Assembly (NCBI GenBank): GCA_035771165.1
Contig: JAWNZC010000314.1
Span: 1,847,501 to 1,911,500 of the forward strand
DNA: 64,000 nucleotides
Source of the DNA: Paragorgia papillata
Taxonomy: Eukaryota; Cnidaria; Anthozoa; Scleralcyonacea; Coralliidae
Direction: 5' to 3'
Every line of letters starts with the position of its first letter. Within the stretch, counting starts at the first letter, position 1. A model generated the notes under the pieces. That model saw nothing but the letters and a program-made list of their open reading frames with translations, ran no database searches and had not been told where the DNA came from. The position numbers were made by a program, and so were the translations under genes. Positions 44,453 to 54,767 of this stretch are shown here, one piece after another.

Positions 44453-44513
44453 ACAATGGAATACTCTGGATTAGCAAACATAACTTTGACTGTAAAAGTA
44501 ACAAAATAGGAAT
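44453..44513 (-). pseudogene. Partial duplicate of the exon at 54768-54842
   Basis: 61 bp match 54806-54866 with about five differences. On the minus strand it keeps the acceptor TTTTACAG and 12 codons (KLCLLIQSIPL), then diverges. It lies ~10 kb downstream on the same strand, so it may be a decayed exon duplication or a repeat that seeded the exon. Confidence 0.6.
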
Positions 44514-44708
44514 GATTTCAACTGATGTTATATACTGTTACATTGATGAGTGTCTGCTGCTGATCTTGTGCATTTCATGCTCACCCTCAATCCTTGCCTG
44601 GGAGATAGCAAACCCCGAAAAAGATGGCATTGGTACATAATTTTAACCACAGTGCTTTGCAACTTCAAATCAGCTCAAAAAACAACTTGTTTACAATGAT
44701 TGTTTATC

Positions 44709-44895
44709 AAAATTGTTTATCATGCTAAGATGGATTAAGTATATAAGCAAGAACTTCATTCCTACCAAACTTGATCGTTTTAAAACCATATCTTCCAATA
44801 ATTCTGCAAGAAACAATATTTACTGCACGCAAAGGGTTGTGGTTAAATGTAGTACAAGTCGCCATCTTTTTTGGTACAGTCAATTTGTTGCTCGT
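44709..44895 (+). repeat. Dispersed repeat, inverted partner at 62655-62835
   Basis: GATGGATTAAGTA...GCAAGAACTTCATTC, GATCGTTTTAAAACCATATC and AGAAACAATATTTAC.GCACGC occur here and, inverted, at 62655-62835. Unknown repeat family. Confidence 0.7.
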
Positions 44896-44971
44896 ATTAC
44901 TTCACCGTAAAGGTCTCAGAATAAATGGGTTAATAAATAACCCATAGTAAATAATAACCATTTGTAATACA

Positions 44972-45622
44972 AATTCTATCAGATATCTTGGCATCTTAAT
45001 TGATAGTAATTTGCCTTGGCGACCTCGTATTTATGAATTATCTAAGAAAATTGCTAAATCTGTTGGCATTCTTTCTGTAATGAGACATTATGTACCTACA
45101 AATATTCTTGTATTAATTTATTACTCATGGATTTATAGCTTCTTAACATATGGTATTGAGATTTGGGGTCATACTTTTCCATCTTATTTGAAATCAATGT
45201 CTCGGCTTCAGAAGAAAGCCATGAGAATTATTACTTTTTCTGACCCCCAGTCTCACAGTGAGCCAATTTTTAAGTCATTGAATTTAGTAAAATTCACTGA
45301 TATAATTAAATTCCAAACACTTAAATTTGTTTTCCAATGGAAAAAAGCATTGTTACCAATGTATTTTGATAATTTTTTTCAGTTTGTGGCTGAAAGTTAT
45401 ACTTATCAAACTCGTCAATCTTCAAACAATAATATATATTTAGAACGGAGAAATACTGATCAATATGGCAAAAGAACCATTAAATTTACTAGTGCAATTT
45501 TATGGAATTCAATTTCCAATGACTTAATTAAAGAATTGTGTCAATCACTTTCTATATTTAAAAGAAAGCTTAAATTGTATTTAATTGATAATTACGACCT
45601 CATAATTTCTTTTTTTAATTAA
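44972..45622 (+). pseudogene. LINE fragment, C-terminal end of reverse-transcriptase ORF
   Basis: The frame reads NSIRYLGILIDSNLPWRPRI, ELSKKIAKSVGILSVMRHYV, TYGIEIWG, LQKKAMRIITF, LWNSISNDL and SIFKRKLKLYL. This is the region after the RT domain in CR1/Jockey-like LINEs. There is no RT core or endonuclease, so the copy is 5' truncated, but ~215 codons stay open, so it is fairly young. 45623-46336 beyond is AT-rich, with a GAGGGCTTTATATCGCAT palindrome pair (46010 and 46170). Confidence 0.82.
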
Positions 45623-46336
45623 TTGTAACTACTATGAACTTATCTTCCTTATTTATTTTTAAGAACTATTATTCTGTATAAAAACCTTTAGATCTGCTAC
45701 TGTAATGACGGGGTATTCTCTAGATTAGCTTTGCTATTAGAATGCCCTGTACTTATCCTATTTATAATTAATGATATTTTATTTATATTTATACGATTAA
45801 TGTAAGTGGGATGAGTACGATTATTAAAATTATCTTATCTAATTATCTAGTAAATTAACATGTTTTTTCGTTTTTTATAACCCATAGTTAATTGTATGGT
45901 ATTTTAACTATTCAATAATAATTTACTATACTTTCAAAAACTCATTAATAATTCATGATCCATGTCCGTGGTTTTGGTAATAGATCAATCCCGAGGACGC
46001 GCAGCATCCGAGGGCTTTATATCGCATACATACCGACGTTCGAGGGATTTATCTGACTTAATTTATTCTTGAGGAGGTTTTCCAACAAAGTTTTGTCTTT
46101 TTTTTCCACCTTGGACAAAGATTTTCCTTGTTTTTTTCTTCATTTCGTTTCTAATTATTATTCAAGGCTTTATATGCGATATAAAGCCCTCGAAAGAACA
46201 AAGAAAACCGACTCAATAATAAATTAGTACGTGATAAAACTTCTTGACGTCAGAAAGAATACTAATGAACATACAATTTTATATAAAGAATACTAATGAA
46301 CATACAATTTTATATAAAGAATACTAATGAACATAA

Positions 46337-46490
46337 CATCCAATAACGAATCGTTTTTGAAGCCATTCAAAACACTCGCATCACGTGTTTTATCAGATCT
46401 AAAACACTCGGGCTGTGCCCTCGTGGTTTTAAATCTGATAAAACACTCCTGCTGCTCGTGTTTTTTAATATTACATAACAAAAGGTCCGC
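46337..46490. mobile_element. Foldback with CTCGGGCTGTGCCCTCG tip
   Basis: CACGTGTTTTATCAGATCTA and its complement lead to ACTCGGGCTGTGCCCTCG (46405-46422). Preceded by a 36-bp unit (AAAGAATACTAATGAACATA) x3. 46520-46625 is a run of AAGATCTTGTAAGATC words. Confidence 0.75.
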
Positions 46491-46789
46491 TATGCGTACA
46501 TGTATCTGCGCCAAACCCACCACTGTGAGAATCTTGTCAAGATCTTGTAAGATCTTGTGTGATCTTGTAAGATTTTAAGAAAAATCTTATAAGATTTTTA
46601 CACGTAGATCTTATAAGATTTTAGCGAGATCTTATAAGATAATTAAAGAGAAAGTACACGTTCTCTGACCAAAATAATTTTTTATCATGACTCACAAAAA
46701 CTGTGGTAGATCACACTCACAAGTTTACTATAAGTCACGTTAAAAATACTTTAAATGTTTTAGTGCATAACTGCATGAAGGTATATGCC

Positions 46790-48960
46790 AATACGGCTGT
46801 TGAGCCGGACACCGCGGGTCTAAAGTATACCCCTGAATCGTCTGTAGGTTTGTGCCATTTTGGAAACTTATACCGTTAGATAGAGCGTTAATTCTGGACA
46901 ACAAATATGAATTAGAAAAAATAGAATAGCAACGGAGAAAAATCTATTTGAACTGAGATGAGCGCCAAATATCAAATGGAAATTATCGGGTCAAACGCAA
47001 TCAGTCATATTTAAAGTATCCCTGAGTCGTCTGTAGGTTTGTGCCATTCACGAAACTTGTACAGTTAGAGCGTTAAACACTCTACAACATATGTGAGTAG
47101 TATAGGGAAGAGGGGTTCTGAGTCCGGTGGTGCCGGTGGTGCTCTTTGCACCACCGCTGACGTAAGCATTTTAAAGTTATATGTTAATTTATTCATGTCA
47201 GCTGTGTTGATTTTGTATCCTAACAACAAGGTACTTACTGTGGGCAGGAACGGGCATACCCAACTAACGTCATACTGTAGTGTACTGAGAGCATGCGCAT
47301 TATTTTTTAATGCTCCCACATGCGGTGGTAAGTTTTTTAGACATATATTTGCACATTTCGCTTAGAATTTTCATTGTTCATTCACATTCGCATTATGTTC
47401 ATTGCGTGCGCATTTTGCTCGTTCACGTTCGCATTATGCTCATTGCGTGCGCATTTTGCTCATTCGCATTATACTCATTCACATTCGCATTTTTCTCATT
47501 CGCATTATGCTCATTCACATTCGCATTATGCTCATTCACATTCGCATTATGCTCATCATGCTTGCGCATTATGCTCATCATGCTTGCGCATTTTGCTCAT
47601 TCACATTCGCATTATGCTCATTGCGTGCGCATTGTGCTCATTTACATTCGCATTGTGTTCCCTTACGTCCCGGGGACTTAAGGGATGTAAGGCCTATCTA
47701 TCTGAGTCCCGGGGACTTAAGGGACGTAAATGAACACAATGCGAATGTAAATGAGCACAATGCGTATGTAAATGAGCACAATGCGCACGCAATGAGCGTA
47801 ATGCGAATGTGAATGAGCAAAATGCGCACGCAATGAGCATAATGCAAATGTGAATGAGCAAAATGCGCAAGCATGATGAGCATAATGCGAATGAGAAAAA
47901 TGCGAATGTGAATGAGTATAATGTGAATGAGCAAAATGCGCACGCAATGAGCATAATGCGAATGTGGATGAGCAATGAAAATTCTAAGCGAAATGTGCAG
48001 ATATATGTCTAAAAAACGTACCAACCGCATGTGGGAGCATTAAAAAATAATGCGCATGCTCTCAGTACACTACAGTATGACGTTAGTTGGGTATGCCCGT
48101 TCCTGCCCACAGTAAGTACCTTGTTGCTAGGATACAAAATCAACACAGCTGACATGAATAAATTAACATATAACTTTAAAATGCTTACGTCAGCGGTGGT
48201 GCAAAGAACCCCTCTTCCCTATACTACTTATGTGAATTAGAAAAAATCGTATAGAATAGAACCCTGAAAAAGCATAGTGTTTTAGTCAAAAACTTTGTCG
48301 GAAATATAGAATTTAACGGCTAGCAGCCGTATTGGGAATTTGGGATATATCTTCATTGCAGTTGAGCCACCGGATACCGCGTGTTTAAAGTATACCCCTG
48401 AATCGTCTGTAGGTTTGTGCCATTCACTAACTTCTACAGTTAGATAGAGCGTTAAATTCTGTACGACATATGTGAATTAGAAAACATGGTATAGAATAGC
48501 AACGGAGAAAAGGCTATTTGAACTGACATGAGCTCAAATATCAAATTGCATTATTACGCTATTTACTTGGCGTACGGTCAAACGCGGTCATATTTAAAGT
48601 ATATCTCTGAATCGTCTGTAGGTTTGTGCCATTTGGGAAACTTGCACAGTTAGATAGAGCGTTAAATTCTGTACAACGTATGTGAATTAGAACAAATCGT
48701 ATAGAATAGCAACGGGAAAAAATCTATTTGAACTGAGATGAGCGCAAATATCAAATTGCATTATTATGCATCACTTGGCGTACGGTCAAACGCAATCATT
48801 CCAAAGTATCCCTGAATCGTCTGTAGGTTTGTGCCATTAACGAAACTCGTACAGTTAGATAGAACGTTAAATTATGTACAAGATATGTGAATTTGAAAAA
48901 ATCGTATAGAATAGAACCCTGAAAATCGTAGTATTTTAATCCAAAACTTTGTCGCTTCGG
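46790..48960. repeat. ~190-210-bp satellite, five units, split by a foldback
   Basis: CTGTAGGTTTGTGCCATT starts at 46842, 47031, 48407, 48616 and 48821. Each unit continues with CAGTTAGATAGAGCGTTAAA, ATGTGAATTAGAAAAAATCG and ATCTATTTGAACTGAGATGA. The foldback at 47097-48227 sits inside the second unit. Confidence 0.88.
47097..48227. mobile_element. 1.13-kb foldback element with tandem-repeat arms
   Basis: GTAGTATAGGGAAGAGGGGT at one end and its inverse at the other; the two halves are near-perfect reverse complements of ~560 bp. The inner half of each arm is a 15-21-bp array (GCTCATTCACATTCGCATTA and variants). The centre has GTCCCGGGGACTTAAGGGA twice. Flanks share TATGTGA. Arms of tandem repeats recall Drosophila FB/Galileo. 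The His/Ile/Cys-rich frames are artefacts. No ORF of a transposase. Confidence 0.88.
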
Positions 48961-49208
48961 AGGACTTCGTGATATGGCGAACGAAATATTGTAAACACGA
49001 TCGGATTAAAAATACTCGTTTCCATCGTTCAAACTGACGCCAAAAAATTCTGAGCTTCGATTGTCCCCGATCATGCCCGATTCACTTGTCGCGCATTGTT
49101 TACAGCTACACAAAAAAGCTAACACACATACATACATACATACACACAACACGATAGCAATATATCTGCTGCGCAAATACAAAAATCGTGCGATAAAAGG
49201 TAAAGGTG

Positions 49209-49759
49209 TACCCTGGGTACCAGAGGCTCTGAGTTTGTGTTTGGGAGAAGGAGAGCCTCTGGTCTCGCGAGCTTCAAATCTCACTTTGGCGAGTTCAATA
49301 TCTGAACTCGGTTTTTGATTGGCCTAAATTTCTGAAAGCGTTACTATTGGTTAATCAAAGCAAGTCACGCTTGACCGTGAGTAATTAAAAATATTTAAAA
49401 CTTAAACCATACACCTCTGAGTCTCGGATTGCCGTTTCAGCTCACTGAAATACCAAAGCGAAAGTCTAGTTTTTGTGAACAGAGGAAGTCCGATAATTAT
49501 TCTTTCCACAGTGAGTTGGAATTGTGATAAAATCCATAGTTTCCTTATCGAAAACGAAGTAACGAACGAGTGTGCCAGACAGCGTGCTTTACTGGTCGAG
49601 GACTTTGAACAGTCGTAACATAGCAACGTGCGTTTCAAATTTCACTCAACCGTGAGAATAATCAACAGGAAGTAACTCACCAAAGTGAGATTTGAAGCTC
49701 GCGAGACCAGAGGCTCTCCCTCTCCCAAACACAATACAGAGCCTCTGGTACCCAGGGTA
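49209..49759. mobile_element. 551-bp MITE, TACCCTGGGTACCAGAGG ends, 9-bp duplication
   Basis: Long TIRs (TACCCTGGGTACCAGAGGCT ... GCGAGCTTCAAATCTCACTT) flanked by GTAAAGGTG on both sides (49200-49208, 49760-49768). It appears inserted at the very end of the family E element that follows. Confidence 0.9.
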
Positions 49760-49760
49760 G

Positions 49761-49980
49761 TAAAGGTGAGGTAACACGGGCAACTTTGTTGCGTTGCAGT
49801 TTGAAAAACGTTGTTGCACGTATTACCGCCCACCTTAATTGCAAGTTAGAAAAATTTGTTGAAAAAAGTAGACTCCAGTTCTACTTGCTGCAACATGCTG
49901 ATTCAACTTGCAGGGTGGAAAAACGTGCAACAACGCTATTCAACTTGCAACGCAACAATGTTGCAGCAATTTGTTACCTA
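49761..49980. mobile_element. MITE family E, copy 2
   Basis: TAAAGGTGAGGTAACACGGG at one end, CAATGTTGCAGCAATTTGTT at the other; interior shared with 28035-28281. Confidence 0.7.
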
Positions 49981-50089
49981 TTGTTTGTATTCAGTATTTA
50001 TAACTCTTCATTCGAAGTCGTACTTTGACTTGATAATGACGTTCAGTTAACGTCGAAACGTCGTCGATTTTTGTAGTTTTAGGTAAGAT

Positions 50090-50440
50090 ACATATAGAGC
50101 GTTTTCATCTGACGTCACGGCGGCCATATTGGTGTACCAAAACAATGAAATGGCGGCCATATTGGTGTACGGTATGGGAATTAGCTCTTTCTTATTCAAA
50201 TATCTTGTATTGTTTCACCACCCCAATGGGGCCAGCGATCACGTGAGTGAAAACGGTCTATAGGTAACCTTTTATCGCAGATTTATATAGTAAAGTGTAT
50301 ATTGGTGCAGAGAAACAATGAAATAGTAGCCATATTGGTGCACAATCCTTATCTTATGGGAATTTAAATCTGTTCTTATTCAAACATTTTACCACCCCAA
50401 CTGGGCCACCGATCACGCGAGTGAAAACGATCGATTAAAA
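50090..50440. mobile_element. Two related MITE copies with GGCGGCCATATTGG cores
   Basis: ATAGAGCGTTTTCATCTGAC / GTGAGTGAAAACGGTCTAT bound the first copy (50093-50266), with GGCGGCCATATTGGTGTAC twice. The second (50280-50440) repeats ATATTGGTGCA...AACAATGAAAT and ends GTGAAAACGATCGAT. Confidence 0.6.
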
Positions 50441-50519
50441 AGTCACTTCTTATCATTAATGATTCATGAAGAAAATTCAAAATAAATTGTTTGATCGAAT
50501 ACAAATTCGTCTTGATTTA

Positions 50520-52294
50520 CAGCATTTGCCCTTCATTAAAGCAAAAGCGGTGATCACTAGAGCGATTTGCATCGTCAATTGAACGTTGCAAATTTCAATA
50601 ACGCCAATCAAGTTTCAATTGCGTTATAAAGTAAATTCATTAACAACACCTTATAATTTATTCCGTATAAGAAAAGTCAATAGAGTCAATCAAAAAACAA
50701 TAGCATTTATTGAACAATCATTCGCGCGAAGCAAAATTCAATAAGGGAAATGCAAATATCATTCAAATAACATAAAATGTTCAATAACACAAGTTAAGCG
50801 TTTGCAAATTTTCGACGGAATATTTTTAAAGTATTCTCTAGTTACTGTCTTTACACACAACGAAAATCTATATACATACACCGTTTAGACGATTTCTCCT
50901 TGAATGTTCTCTCTTGCAAGACATCTAGGCAAGTATGACTGCATAAGTCGAAACCAAGCTGCACATTTTGCCACGGTAATGCAGTGCATGTTTCTTTCTG
51001 CGACTGCAATTAAAAGTTGCTTGCTATATTCCCCCAACGGTATATGTGCATTTCGGGCCGCGTTTCTGTCGCACATCTGATTTTGCACGTGAGGACGTGC
51101 AATGTCTGCCTTTATGTTGGCCTTCAAACAACTGATAGCTTGCTCCACAGGATTTAGAAATGGAGAGTAAGGTGGCAAAATCTTAATTTCGGCGTCTTCT
51201 GTTGGGGCCTCTGCTCTTCGATGGGCTGGTGCTCCATCAAAATCCATAAAAAAAAAATCCATCACTTCACTCGTACTCACAAGAAACTCGTTAAATAATT
51301 CTCCTGTCATGGCACCCGCTTGAATCACATGGTGAAGCAAGCCAAACACTGGTGATATTGCCAAACATATGGTAACGTTTCTACCTTTTTGTCCACACAC
51401 CTGGCGATATGCCCTCTTTGCGAACGACCCTGGCTTCTCGCTGTCCAGATGTTAAACTCACACTCGTCGACGAAAATAGGATGGTGAAGATTGGCTTCTT
51501 CTGGGAACCAATGGGCATACGGTCTGCGGGAAGTCGTTGTGCCAACTTTAAAGTGTACAACATGCCTTCTAAATGTTTTGCAACATTGCGGACGTGTACT
51601 GTCGGCTTTTGTGGAAGACGTGCTCGTAATTGGGCGGCGCTAGCTTCCAATGTCAACATGCAGTTCTCATTGACAATCTCCTCAAGACACTGTTTCATTT
51701 CATCATCAAATTTTACGTTGTTTCTACCGCCACGTGGTCTTTCATCTATCCTATTCTCTCGTATGTACCTTGCAATTATGCTCCGAGCAGTTGAACGATT
51801 AACACCCAACGTATCTGCCACCAAGACGTATAGTCCTGGTCTGGTTCTTCAAATGCCCGCACCAAGCGTTCCCTGTCTTCTTGAGAAATTCTATTTCTTC
51901 TTCGTCGTTCCGTCATTGTAGAACCTTGTCATAATGACTTTTCCATCGCGAAAAATTCAATTTATCCTCAACTGAAACCCCATATGGCCAACATCGGTCG
52001 CAAACTTTCTAAACGCTTAACTTGTGTTATTGAACAATTTATGTTATTTGAATGATATTTGCATTTCCCTTATTGAATTTTGCTTCGCGCGAATGATTGT
52101 TCAATAAATGCTATTGTTTTTTGATTGACTCTATTGATTTTTCTTATACGGAATAAATTATAAGGTGTTGTTAATGAATTTACTTTATAACGCAATTGAA
52201 ACTTGATTGGCGTTATTGAAATTTGCAACGTTCAATTGACGATGCAAATCGCTCTAGTGATCACCACTTTTGCTTTAATGAAGGGCAAATGCTG
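50520..52294. mobile_element. Tc1/mariner-type transposon with ~280-bp TIRs
   Basis: TIR CAGCATTTGCCCTTCATTAA at 50520, inverted copy ending at 52294, flanked by TA (50518-50519, 52295-52296). The arms run to about 50803 and from about 52011 and are nearly identical. The centre holds a frameshifted transposase on the minus strand. Intact arms around a broken gene suggest a fairly recent insertion mobilised in trans. Confidence 0.9.
50885..51916 (-). pseudogene. DDE transposase (IS630/Tc1/mariner superfamily), frameshifted
   Basis: Start MTERRRRNRISQEDRER at 51916. It goes on with a helix-turn-helix region (VADTLGVNRSTARSIIARYI), then the first catalytic Asp in HPIFVDECEFNIW. Next come a CGQKGRNVTICLAISPVFG strand, the second Asp context (FFMDFDGAPAHRR) and LPPYSPFLNPVEQAISCLK near the third acidic site. 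At least three single-base shifts separate these blocks: near 51830, near 51500 and near 51400. The reading frame is therefore broken and the gene dead. Confidence 0.85.
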
Positions 52295-53847
52295 TACTTT
52301 GCAAACTTTCGTTGATAAATCTAACAATCAAAAGTGTAATTTGACGAGCCGTTAGAAATACTAAATACATATTATAAGCGATATCTACAATAGTTATTTC
52401 ATTTACAACAATCCGTAATAAACCTTAGGCTTAGCTCTCATTAGGTAAACAAGTACCACAACAGTAATAATAACAATTTAAATTCATAGAAAATTAAGTT
52501 TAATCGTGATGTTCACCGCAAAAGGCAAAAGCTAATTACAACAATCAGTAAATTAGTAAACCTTAACTCCCATTAGTTAGGACTTAGGACAGCAATAACA
52601 TTAACAATCATAAATTTATAGAAAATTACATTGAATCCAGTTGCATGCATGTAGCTAGTTCTCAACTCGTTTGTAAAATGGATGATTTTTGGAATAACCT
52701 TCGGAATTCTTGAAGAGAACTGTGATATTTTATTACTATTCCTGCAGGGATGACTTGAGTTTTCTTTGTGCCATCCAGTCTGATAACGTGTTACTCGGAC
52801 TGCGGAGAATGGTTTCCAAGAAAAACTGTTTAAAATTTCAACAAATATATTTAAGAAATAGAAAATGACCGCCCGTGTTTATATTTAACAAATAGAAAAT
52901 CGCTTGCGCGTCTCTGTACTGTGATAGAAACACGAATTACGTCATTTCAACCGGAAAAAATGCCTGGTGGAAAAAATGTTTGCATAAAATAAGGATAATG
53001 AGCAATAAAACATTTCTACACAGAATATGTGGTCAGATTTTTTTAAATTTCTCATCGCAATTTCAACCAAAATTGAAAGAGTTGGTCCTTGTTCTATGGT
53101 CAATCTTTCGACAGACTTTCATGAAAATCTGTGCAGTTTTTTGTGAGATATCCTGGCGACAGACAGACAGACAAACAAATATTTTTTTTTTTTTATTTAT
53201 TTGCATGGGCAAATAAATACAGTTTTTTTTTCTATTATGTTTTTATCATTTTTTCCCTAAAATTACATTAGGGCTACGAGACTACTAGAAACCTTATCAG
53301 GCTTTTTATTAAGATCCCTAGTTCTGGTTATATTCTAATTATTATTTACAAAAAATCAGTTCAAAAAATTATTTAAAAAAGTTTTCATCTAATTAAGAAA
53401 AAAAAAAGAAATTAGTTTTATATACTATTAAAAGATTAATAATTGTGTGTAAGTAATATCATGAATAATAATGGAGTAAAAAGACCGGTAGGAAACTTGA
53501 TGGCGTGAGCATAACAACCTGGTTGAAATTGACAAGCTTAAAAACCCCTTGTATATTCAAAGTTTAGGATTAATACAACTTAAAATGATAATCGAACTGC
53601 CTGTAAATACGACAAAGCCACAATACGATAAAATTCCCATCTATTCTTACTCATTTTAGAAGAAAATATCAAGGTTTACTAGTTAAAATATGCATCCCAA
53701 ATTCCGAGCAAAACAGAGCATTATTTTGGGACGCCAGAAACAACACAGAAAACATCAAAACAAAGATCAACAACGCTTACCTCGAACACTCTATTGTGGC
53801 TTAGGCAGGTTTGTAAGGCAATAAAATCATTTGAAACGTCAACATAG
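52295..53847. other. Intergenic; retroelement tail-like repeat, no gene
   Basis: 52360-52640 repeats ACAACAGTAATAATAACA / ACAGCAATAACATTAACA words. 52855-52925 is a half of the AAATAGAAAATG foldback. 52970-53190 matches 28490-28735 (TTTCATGAAAATCTGTGCAG, GACAGACAGACAGACAAAC). The rest is AT-rich. A donor-like GAG|GTAAGC on the minus strand at ~53774 follows the possible terminal exon below. Confidence 0.4.
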
Positions 53848-53889
53848 TCATCTGAATGTGAGAACATGAAGAATTTGAAGGAAAGTTCG
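53848..53889 (-). CDS. Possible terminal exon of the gene at 54768-62409
   Basis: An acceptor GGTTTTTCAG|CG on the minus strand would add 13 codons (RTFLQILHVLTFR) and a TGA in phase 0, giving a 170-residue protein. The other frame is open longer and ends at a good donor, so this exon is uncertain. Confidence 0.3.
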   Translation of the reverse strand, partial: RTFLQILHVLTFR

Positions 53890-53957
53890 CTGAAAAACCT
53901 CAGTAAAACAAGCAACTCACTCCATTCGTGACAGCACAATTTCAACTAGGTTTCAAC

Positions 53958-54166
53958 TAGCCTGGTACCCTGGCCCAATCAAAGAATATGGGCCAGGTAA
54001 CCACTAAAGACTTCTGCTTTCCTATTGGTTGAATTTTCGCGCGTTTTTATTGGCTATGAGTGAAATTGCAATCGTCATAAGTGGATTTAGCCCTGATGAC
54101 CCGAGAATGAGATTAGTGGTTACCTGGCCCATATTTCTTTTGAAATTGGGCCAGGGTACCAGGCTA
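53958..54166. mobile_element. 209-bp MITE, TAGCCTGGTACCCTGG ends, 9-bp duplication
   Basis: Ends TAGCCTGGTACCCTGGCCCA / TGGGCCAGGGTACCAGGCTA, GGTTTCAAC on both sides (53949-53957, 54167-54175). Confidence 0.92.
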
Positions 54167-54345
54167 GGTTTCAACCATTTTGCAAACTGAGTGAATTCGA
54201 TTTAACCAATCAAAAGGCTCAAAACACCCCACGTGACTTAGTTTCCTATCCAGTCCTTTTACAATCCATGGTAATATAAAGTACAATGGGTTGATTAAAA
54301 TTTGCCTAAATAATATCATCTTTAACTACTACATAAATAATACTC

Positions 54346-54680
54346 CTCTCTCCTCCGCAGAGGCTCGGAGGAGAAGACGCGCGAGGAATGATGGGAAGAG
54401 GGAAAGAAAAGTAGCCTCTGCCAGATAATGTTGTCAATATGTTTACTTAGATCTTGAATTTACTTAGATACTTAGATCTTGAAGGGAGTGCTGAATTTCT
54501 CCCAAATCGTCGTTTTTTTATGCCACTTACAACAGAACCGCAAATCCTGCCAGAGAACCGCACATTATCTGGCAGAGGCTTCTCACGCAATCTCACCTCT
54601 TTTTCTACCTTCCCGACGTTCTCCGCGCGCTTTACGATTGCCCGCGCGCCTGCGAATAGAAGCCTCTGCGGAGGAGAGAG
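54346..54680. mobile_element. MITE with CTCTCTCCTCCGCAGAGG ends, copy 2, 10-bp duplication
   Basis: Same TIRs as 12956-13448, flanked by AATAATACTC on both sides (54336-54345, 54681-54690). Inner CCTCTGCCAGATAATG / CATTATCTGGCAGAGG pair. Confidence 0.92.
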
Positions 54681-54767
54681 AATAATACTCGATACCTTGG
54701 TCAGGATTGATCAGACAAACAACGTTGCACAGAACGTTGGTTAAAATGTCAAGGCATTTAAGCTTAC

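Noticed and set aside
47310..48030. 110-136-codon His/Ile/Cys-rich frames on both strands
   Set aside because: They are the 15-21-bp array in the arms of the foldback; mirror frames on the two strands come from the palindrome.
53774..53870. Separate gene starting MFSHSDDYVDVSND on the minus strand
   Set aside because: The frame is open and ends on a good donor, but I found no following exon and no promoter. It may be part of the terminal exon region of the upstream gene.
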